A stretch of 64,000 bases of DNA, from assembly GCA_963716085.1 (NCBI GenBank), contig OY970288.1:5704001-5768000 (forward strand), written 5' to 3'. Numbering within the stretch: position 1 is the first letter of the stretch; each line of letters begins with the position of its first letter. The position numbers and the translations under genes are program-made. This DNA comes from Persicitalea sp963716085. Its GTDB lineage: Bacteria > Bacteroidota > Bacteroidia > Cytophagales > Spirosomataceae. The notes beneath the pieces were generated by a model that worked only from the letters and a program-made list of their open reading frames with translations, ran no database searches and had not been told where the DNA came from. Below, piece after piece: positions 59,384-64,000 of this stretch.

Positions 59384-59812
59384 TAGCGGGAGCTGGACTC
59401 GAACCAGCGACCTTTGGGTTATGCTTACTACTACAACTTTCGTTGCTCCCGACCTTTTCGGGATTTGTAGTCTGGACTTTCTCTTCATCCACGCCTGAAA
59501 CGTTTGGATGTCTGCCATCAAGTCTCTACACCTTCCCTGCTTTTACAGGGCTTGGCTCGGGATTACCACACTAACAGGCTTCCCCGAATTTGACAGAATT
59601 CACGTAAAGATTACTCTCTACGCAGCCCCTTCAAAAATTAGCGTCCACGCTTCGCGAAACTCCGATGATCTGGGTTTCCGTTGGCGTTTCTCGGCTTCGA
59701 CTAAGTGAATCTCGGAGCCATAACTCACGAACCTTGCACTGTGCAACCTCCATGAGTACGCTAACTTTGCAATTAATTGAGCCCAACGAGCTACCAACTG
59801 CTCCATCCCGCG
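59384..59812 (-). tRNA. Initiator tRNA-fMet(CAU) interrupted by a group I intron
   Basis: Exon 1 is 59812-59780 (33 nt, ending at U33) and exon 2 is 59423-59384 (40 nt, from anticodon C34 to A73). Joined they form a perfect 73-nt cloverleaf: 7-base acceptor with C1-U72 mismatch, D stem GAGC/GCTC with A11-U24, anticodon stem with three G-C pairs next to loop CTCATAA, variable loop AGGTC, T arm GCTGG-TTCGAGT-CCAGC. The 1-72 mismatch, A11-U24 and the GGG/CCC stem are initiator hallmarks. CCA is not encoded. The intron lies between U33 and C34. Confidence 0.93.
59424..59779 (-). ncRNA. Group I self-splicing intron in tRNA-fMet, 356 nt
   Basis: The exon ends in U and the intron ends in G, as group I chemistry needs. 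On the minus strand, the core looks like the IC3 introns of cyanobacterial tRNA-Leu: P4 strand AATTCGGGGAAGCC (59590-59577), its partner AATCCCGAGCCAAGCC (59563-59548), the guanosine-site segment AAGGTGTAGAGACTTGATGG (59534-59515), and the P7 partner AAAGTCCAG (59480-59472). P1 could not be resolved by eye; about 190 nt lie before P4, longer than in minimal members. There is no homing-endonuclease ORF. Confidence 0.88.
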
Positions 59813-59860
59813 CCATTGAATTGGAGGACAAATGTAGCAGGTCATTTTCTAAAAAACAAC

Positions 59861-59868
59861 TACCTTTG
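59861..59868 (+). promoter_or_regulatory. -7 box upstream of era
   Basis: TACCTTTG matches TAnnTTTG, 45 bases before the era ATG. It is divergent from the tRNA gene, whose 5' end is 48 bases away. No clear -33 element. Confidence 0.5.
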
Positions 59869-59913
59869 TCAAATATTTTATAAAACTCTGGTATTCAAGA
59901 TACCTGATCACCT

Positions 59914-60849
59914 ATGTCAGAAAAAACTCCCGAGACTGGGCCCGAGGACGCGCCGATTGACTTTCGCGCGGGCTTCGTCAGCATCATCGGCCGGCCCAAC
60001 GTGGGCAAGTCCACCCTCATGAATGTGCTGGTGGGTGAGAAGCTTTCCATTATCACTTCCAAGGCGCAGACCACGCGCCACCGCATCATGGGCATCCTGA
60101 ATGGTACCCACGAAGGAACGCCGTTTCAAATGGTGTATTCCGATACGCCTGGTGTGGTCACGCCCGCTTACAAGCTGCACGACTCCATGATGACTTTCGT
60201 GAAAGGCTCCCTAGAGGATGCTGACGTGGTGTTGTTCGTGGCTGAGGTAGGCGAGAAAGTCGTGGGCCACGAGGTGGTGCCGTTGCTCAGACGTTCGGAC
60301 GCGCCCGTCGTTTTGGTTTTGAACAAAATCGACCTGTCCGATGAGGAAAAGGTGCAGGCCAAAATGGAGGAATGGGAAAAGGCCATTCAGCCCGCCGCCA
60401 TCATCCCGATTTCGGCCCTGCTGAACGCCAACGTGGCGACGCTTTTTCATAACCTGATCACCCGACTACCGCAACACCCACCCTATTTCGCGCAAGATGA
60501 ACTTACCGATAAACCCGAGCGTTTCTTCGCTTCTGAAATTATCCGCGAAAAGATTTTCCTCAACTACCGCCAGGAAATCCCGTACAGCAGCGAGGTGGTG
60601 GTGACAGAATTCAAAGAGAAAGAGGATGTCATCGTTATCCGAGCCGAAATTATGGTCGAGCGCAAGAGCCAAAAGGGCATCCTGATTGGCGACAAAGGCT
60701 CGATGATCAAAATCGTCGGCACCCAGGCCCGATTGGATATGGAAGCCTTCTTCGGTAAAAAAGTTTTTCTGGAAACATTCGTAAAAGTAGAACCTAACTG
60801 GCGCAGCAAAGACGATAAACTGCGGCAGTTTGGGTACAACGAATCTTAA
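59914..60849 (+). CDS. era: GTPase Era
   Basis: The 311-residue protein has G1 GRPNVGKSTLMN, G3 DTPGVVTPAYK, G4 NKID and the C-terminal KH domain (GILIGDKGSMIKIVGTQARLDME). Era helps assemble the 30S subunit and binds the end of 16S rRNA. It is followed by der, with a hairpin that overlaps the era stop codon. Confidence 0.96.
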   Translation: MSEKTPETGPEDAPIDFRAGFVSIIGRPNVGKSTLMNVLVGEKLSIITSKAQTTRHRIMGILNGTHEGTPFQMVYSDTPGVVTPAYKLHDSMMTFVKGSLEDADVVLFVAEVGEKVVGHEVVPLLRRSDAPVVLVLNKIDLSDEEKVQAKMEEWEKAIQPAAIIPISALLNANVATLFHNLITRLPQHPPYFAQDELTDKPERFFASEIIREKIFLNYRQEIPYSSEVVVTEFKEKEDVIVIRAEIMVERKSQKGILIGDKGSMIKIVGTQARLDMEAFFGKKVFLETFVKVEPNWRSKDDKLRQFGYNES

Positions 60850-60935
60850 TTTGGAATTAGTGAATGTCGGAATGGGGAATATTGCTTTCGCGTAATATTC
60901 TATTCCAACATTCACTAATTCACCAATTCCAAATT
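60848..60935. repeat. Intergenic hairpin between era and der
   Basis: The left arm (60848-60883) overlaps the era stop codon and includes AATTAGTGAATGTCGGAAT, the same word as in the hairpin at 11268-11374. The right arm (60894-60935) is its near complement. The loop is GCTTTCGCGT. It ends seven bases before the der ATG, so the stem could mask or present the der start. Confidence 0.75.
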
Positions 60936-60941
60936 GAAATC

Positions 60942-62252
60942 ATGCCAAACATAGTATCTATAGTAGGACGTCCCAACGTGGGAAAGTCCACCCTCTTCAA
61001 CCGCCTGATCGAAGAGCGCAAGGCGATCATGGACAACGAGAGCGGCGTGACGCGCGACCGCCACTACGGCCACGCCCAGTGGTCGGGCCAATTTTTTACG
61101 GTCATCGACACGGGCGGTTATGTGGTCGGCTCGGAGGATATCTTCGAGGGGGCCATCCGCGACCAGGTGGAGCTGGCGATTGAAGAATCGTCGGTGGTGC
61201 TGTTCATGGTGGACACCATGAGCGGATTAACGGAGCTGGATAAGGAATTTGCCAATGTGCTGCGCCGCTATAATAAGCCCGTGCTGATGGTCGCCAACAA
61301 AGCTGAGTCGCTGGAACGGTACCATTCTTCGGCAGAATTTTACGAGCTGGGTCTGGGCGAGGAAATTTTCCCGATTTCTTCCCAAACCGGCTACGGCACG
61401 GGCGATTTGCTGGACGAAGTCATCAAGTACTTCGACGCGCCGGGTATCGAAAACCCCGAGGAGGGCATTCCGCGTATCGCCATCGTAGGCCGCCCCAATG
61501 TGGGCAAATCCTCGTTCCTGAACGTGCTGACGGGTACCGAGCGCAGCATAGTGACCGACATTGCGGGTACCACGCGCGACGCCATCCACACGCCCTACAA
61601 GGCTTTTGGCCGGGAGTATATCCTGATCGATACCGCCGGAATGCGCCGCAAGTCGCGGGTAAAGGAGGACATCGAGTTTTACTCTACCATCCGTTCCACC
61701 AAGGCGATGGAAGAGTCAGATGTCTGCATTGTGATGCTGGACGCCCAGAACGGCCTGGAAGGCCAGGACATGACGCTCATCGGTCAGGCCGATAAAGCCA
61801 AGAAGGGCATTGTGATCATGGTTAACAAATGGGATGCGGTGGAGAAGGAATCCAAAACCGCCGACCATTTGAAGAAGGAAATGCTGGAACGCCTCGCGCC
61901 GATGAACTATATGCCCATCATCTTCGCCTCAGTGTTGGAAAAGCAGCGGATTTTTCAAGTCATGGAAAAGGCGATGGAGGTGTATGAGAACAAGCACCGC
62001 AAAATCACGACCTCGAAACTCAACGAGGTTATGCAGCAAGTTATCGCCAACTACCCGCCACCCGCCTTCAAGGGCAAGCATATCAAGATCAAGTACATGA
62101 TCCAGTTGCCGACGCCGTCACCCACGTTTGTGTTTTTCTGCAATCACCCGAAGTACATCAAAGAACCTTACGTGCGATATCTGGAAAACCGGATGCGCGA
62201 GCACTTCGACTTTACGGGCGTGCCACTCACGATGTTTTTTAGAGAGAAGTAG
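60942..62252 (+). CDS. der: GTPase Der (EngA)
   Basis: Two GTPase domains in tandem: GRPNVGKSTLFNRL near residue 9 and GRPNVGKSSFLNVL near residue 178, each with its DTGG/DTAG and NKxE/NKWD motifs, then a KH-like C-terminal domain. At 436 residues from ATG 60942 it is full length; an in-frame start at 60864 would translate the hairpin and is rejected. Der is essential for 50S ribosome maturation. Confidence 0.96.
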   Translation: MPNIVSIVGRPNVGKSTLFNRLIEERKAIMDNESGVTRDRHYGHAQWSGQFFTVIDTGGYVVGSEDIFEGAIRDQVELAIEESSVVLFMVDTMSGLTELDKEFANVLRRYNKPVLMVANKAESLERYHSSAEFYELGLGEEIFPISSQTGYGTGDLLDEVIKYFDAPGIENPEEGIPRIAIVGRPNVGKSSFLNVLTGTERSIVTDIAGTTRDAIHTPYKAFGREYILIDTAGMRRKSRVKEDIEFYSTIRSTKAMEESDVCIVMLDAQNGLEGQDMTLIGQADKAKKGIVIMVNKWDAVEKESKTADHLKKEMLERLAPMNYMPIIFASVLEKQRIFQVMEKAMEVYENKHRKITTSKLNEVMQQVIANYPPPAFKGKHIKIKYMIQLPTPSPTFVFFCNHPKYIKEPYVRYLENRMREHFDFTGVPLTMFFREK

Positions 62253-62337
62253 GTTATCCCCGGTTGGTTTGGCAGATCAGCTCCGCCGAAGCTCCCGATC
62301 CAATTGTAGGATTGGCCGAAGAGGGTAGGGGTCGACT

Positions 62338-62772
62338 TTACGGGTGGGAGGACTCTACGACCAGGTAGTCGAAGTAGTTTTCAAGAACCTTGCGGTCGGC
62401 CTCTGCCCAATCCAGTTCGGGTAATTCCTCGGGAGAAAGCCAGAGGACTTGTTCGTGTTCGGTCAGCGTGATTTCCGTTGAAGTCAGTTCACAGAGGAAG
62501 GGAATCAGCCGAATAATACGCCAGCCATCATCGCGGTCGGTTACGGGCAAGCGTTCACCAATCTTAATTTCTGCGCAAAGTTCTTCCTGGATTTCTCGGG
62601 TCAGCCCTTGCTCCTCAGTCTCATCCGCTTCCAATTTTCCACCGGGAAACTCCCACTTCATCGGTAATGAACCGCTCGCACTACGCTGGGCGGCCAGCAC
62701 CAGGCCGTCACGTTCGATGATGGCACAGGGCACTTTCACTAAGGGCTTCAGTATGATTTCCGACACGTCCAT
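62338..62772 (-). CDS. Nudix hydrolase (MutT-like)
   Basis: The Nudix box GGKLEADETEEQGLTREIQEEL is intact and follows WEFPGG, the MutT/8-oxo-dGTPase context. I use the ATG at 62772 (MDVSEIILK), giving 144 residues; an upstream start adds 13. It may clean oxidised nucleotides or act as a CTP-like pyrophosphohydrolase. It is convergent with der. Confidence 0.87.
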   Translation of the reverse strand: MDVSEIILKPLVKVPCAIIERDGLVLAAQRSASGSLPMKWEFPGGKLEADETEEQGLTREIQEELCAEIKIGERLPVTDRDDGWRIIRLIPFLCELTSTEITLTEHEQVLWLSPEELPELDWAEADRKVLENYFDYLVVESSHP

Positions 62773-62909
62773 GCTTCCCAGGTTAACTTTCAAGCGGCAA
62801 AAGTACGACAAGGAGACCGTAAGACAGCGGGAAAGTTTAAAGAAAAGGGTCTGAACGGTTAATGAGAAAGTATCCTTTCGGCCTTTGATCCCACGAAAGC
62901 CATTATCCC

Positions 62910-63500
62910 TCAGTCCCCGATTTTCTTAATGACCGCCTTCTTGTCGAAAAGCACCCGCCAGATAGCGAAGGGAAGTTTTTGGTCGGGAAAGCATTGTTGG
63001 CAAATGGGGCTTGTCTTGGGAATGGGGGCATTGTACACCAGCAGTGTATCGTTGAGTTTCTGCACGTTGTCGAACTGGGGCAGGTCTTTTTCGGCATTAT
63101 AGACGTAGGCACCCATCAACTCCCGCTCCTTGGGGGCTAGGGTTTTATTTTCGGGAGCCAGCATCCCCAACAGTTGGATTTTTACCTCGTACTGATCCTC
63201 GATGGCGGCGATGAGCGGCACATGTCCCAGATTGGCGCAGTACTTTACGGCTTCGTCGGGATGCTGCGCCAGTTCCTTTTCGAGCCCTTTCTGCATGATA
63301 ATGGCCATTTCCTTACCCCACTCGTCGGCTTTCGCCACGAGCTGGGCATCAGTGACACGCCGGATCTTCGACCCGGCTATTTCTTCCTTCAAGGAGTCGG
63401 TTTGCTTGATGCGGTTGTCCGTATTGCAGCCTCCGGCTACCAGCAGAATAAGCCACAACGGGGCGAGAAATTTAAGAGCGTCCAGATTTTTGGTTTTCAT
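62910..63500 (-). CDS. Tll0287-like (DUF3365) lipoprotein lacking the haem His
   Basis: The ATG at 63500 (MKTKNLDALKF) gives a signal WLILLVAGGC with lipobox; the open frame extends upstream to 63644 without use. The body matches the Tll0287-like/DUF3365 family (KELAQHPDEAVKYCANLGHVPLI and NKTLAPKERELMGAYVYNAEKDLP). These proteins usually carry a CxxCH haem c site; here it is CQQCFPD, with Phe in the place of His. It may bind haem differently or not at all. It is divergent from prfA. Confidence 0.75.
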   Translation of the reverse strand: MKTKNLDALKFLAPLWLILLVAGGCNTDNRIKQTDSLKEEIAGSKIRRVTDAQLVAKADEWGKEMAIIMQKGLEKELAQHPDEAVKYCANLGHVPLIAAIEDQYEVKIQLLGMLAPENKTLAPKERELMGAYVYNAEKDLPQFDNVQKLNDTLLVYNAPIPKTSPICQQCFPDQKLPFAIWRVLFDKKAVIKKIGD

Positions 63501-63576
63501 ATAAAAAAATTTGAGACAGCGCCCCGACACATGGCCGAGCTGCTGGCTTACAAAATATTCCAGCCACGAAATTACG

Positions 63577-63584
63577 TATCTTTG
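63577..63584 (+). promoter_or_regulatory. -7 box upstream of prfA
   Basis: TATCTTTG matches TAnnTTTG exactly and lies 34 bases before the prfA ATG. It sits within the upstream region of the divergent Tll0287-like gene. Confidence 0.5.
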
Positions 63585-63618
63585 CGGCCCCAAACGAAGG
63601 ATTGACACCAACAATACC

Positions 63619-64000
63619 ATGCAAGATAAATTAGAAGCCATCAAAGAGCGCTTTCATGAGGTGGGCCAGCAGATCATCCAGCCCGAAGTGGTCAACGATA
63701 TGACGCGCTACACCAAGCTGAGCAAGGAATACAGCGACCTGGAGAAAGTCGTGCAGCAATACGACGCCTACCAGAAAGTCCTGAAAGACATCGCCGGAGC
63801 CAGGGAGATGGTCAACACCGAGAAAGACCCGGAGATGCGCGAAATGGCTAAGGAAGAACTTAACGAATTGCAACCCCGGCAAGAGGAGATCGAGGCGACT
63901 TTGAAGGAAATGCTTATTCCCAAAGACCCCAACGACAGCCGCAACAGCATCTTGGAAGTACGAGCCGGTACGGGCGGCGACGAAGCAGCCATCTTCGCGG
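63619..64000 (+). CDS. prfA: Peptide chain release factor 1 (3' truncated by window edge)
   Basis: The ATG at 63619 opens MQDKLEAIKERFHEVGQQI and the frame stays open to the end of the window, giving 127 residues. The helical N-terminal domain is complete, and the visible end NSILEVRAGTGGDEAAIFA is the start of the central PCRF domain, with the RAGTGGDEAA stretch shared by RF1 and RF2. It recognises UAA and UAG stops; the PxT and GGQ motifs lie outside the window. RF1 is preferred over RF2 because no frameshift site or RF2-type start is seen. Confidence 0.9.
   Translation, partial: MQDKLEAIKERFHEVGQQIIQPEVVNDMTRYTKLSKEYSDLEKVVQQYDAYQKVLKDIAGAREMVNTEKDPEMREMAKEELNELQPRQEEIEATLKEMLIPKDPNDSRNSILEVRAGTGGDEAAIFA

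Noticed and set aside
59335..59574. 79-codon plus-strand frame through the tRNA array and intron
   Set aside because: It reads antisense through tRNA exon 2 and the intron; no protein features.
59384..59812. Archaeal-type bulge-helix-bulge tRNA intron
   Set aside because: The insert is 356 nt, follows U33, ends in G and has a group I core, so protein-spliced introns do not fit.

Overview
The window looks like a chromosomal piece of a Bacteroidota bacterium, most likely a member of the Cytophagales (Spirosoma/Dyadobacter-like). The signs are TAnnTTTG-type -7 promoter boxes, few Shine-Dalgarno sites, many short lipoprotein signals ending in Cys-Lys/Arg/Gln/Asn, and families common in that phylum (DUF4301, DUF6503-like, bacterial GH3, CarboxypepD-reg, TPR-histidine kinase). 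This is inference from gene content; no taxonomic marker was compared.

Layout. 1-7254 (+) is the right end of a non-ribosomal peptide cluster: a truncated PLP aminotransferase unit, a C-A-methyltransferase-PCP-thioesterase protein split by a +1 frameshift inside the carrier domain, and an Sfp-type phosphopantetheinyl transferase. 7268-10216 (-) holds a lipoprotein and a flavin disulfide oxidoreductase-like protein. 10355-17447 (+) is a molybdenum hydroxylase operon (CoxG-, S-, L-, M-, D-, E-like) whose large subunit has the form II motif AYRGAGR; it contains one extra AT-rich membrane gene. 17471-24230 (-) carries an outer membrane barrel protein, a lipoprotein, nadD, gmk, an anti-sigma/ECF sigma pair and mreDCB. 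24403-27380 (+) has a GH3 enzyme and three tandem paralogous lipoproteins with a remnant of the neighbouring hydrolase between them. 27401-29673 (-) has a hydrolase, an isochorismatase-like enzyme and an unknown gene. 29897-36643 (+) holds a glycosyltransferase, a DUF5672 protein, an OmpA-like protein, cystathionine beta-synthase, a frameshifted TPR histidine kinase and a 57-residue membrane peptide. 36646-40914 (-) has a secreted papain-like protease, a caspase-like protein lacking the usual His, and a photolyase. 40970-44827 (+) has ABA4-like, ffh, a small secreted protein, an acetyltransferase and DUF2461. 44873-48094 (-) has a quinoprotein dehydrogenase and an epimerase-like protein. 48208-51515 (+) has a Dabb protein, an amidohydrolase, a decayed DUF433/DUF5615 toxin-antitoxin pair and a truncated surface protein. 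51520-53550 (-) has a hypothetical protein and a Y-family polymerase; the polymerase is divergent from an S24 repressor-like gene with twin palindromes. pcrA-like and DUF4301 follow.

The most unusual part is 58367-59830. It holds an initiator tRNA gene (minus strand) interrupted after U33 by a 356-nt group I intron, followed downstream by a tandem array of terminator plus tRNA 3'-exon copies, a 164-bp MITE-like palindromic element, and a toxin-antitoxin remnant between direct repeats. The window closes with era, der, a Nudix gene, a Tll0287-like lipoprotein and the start of prfA.

A second recurrent theme is a set of intergenic hairpins built from degenerate short tandem repeats. Four of them start on the stop codon of the upstream gene: three in the molybdenum operon and one between era and der.
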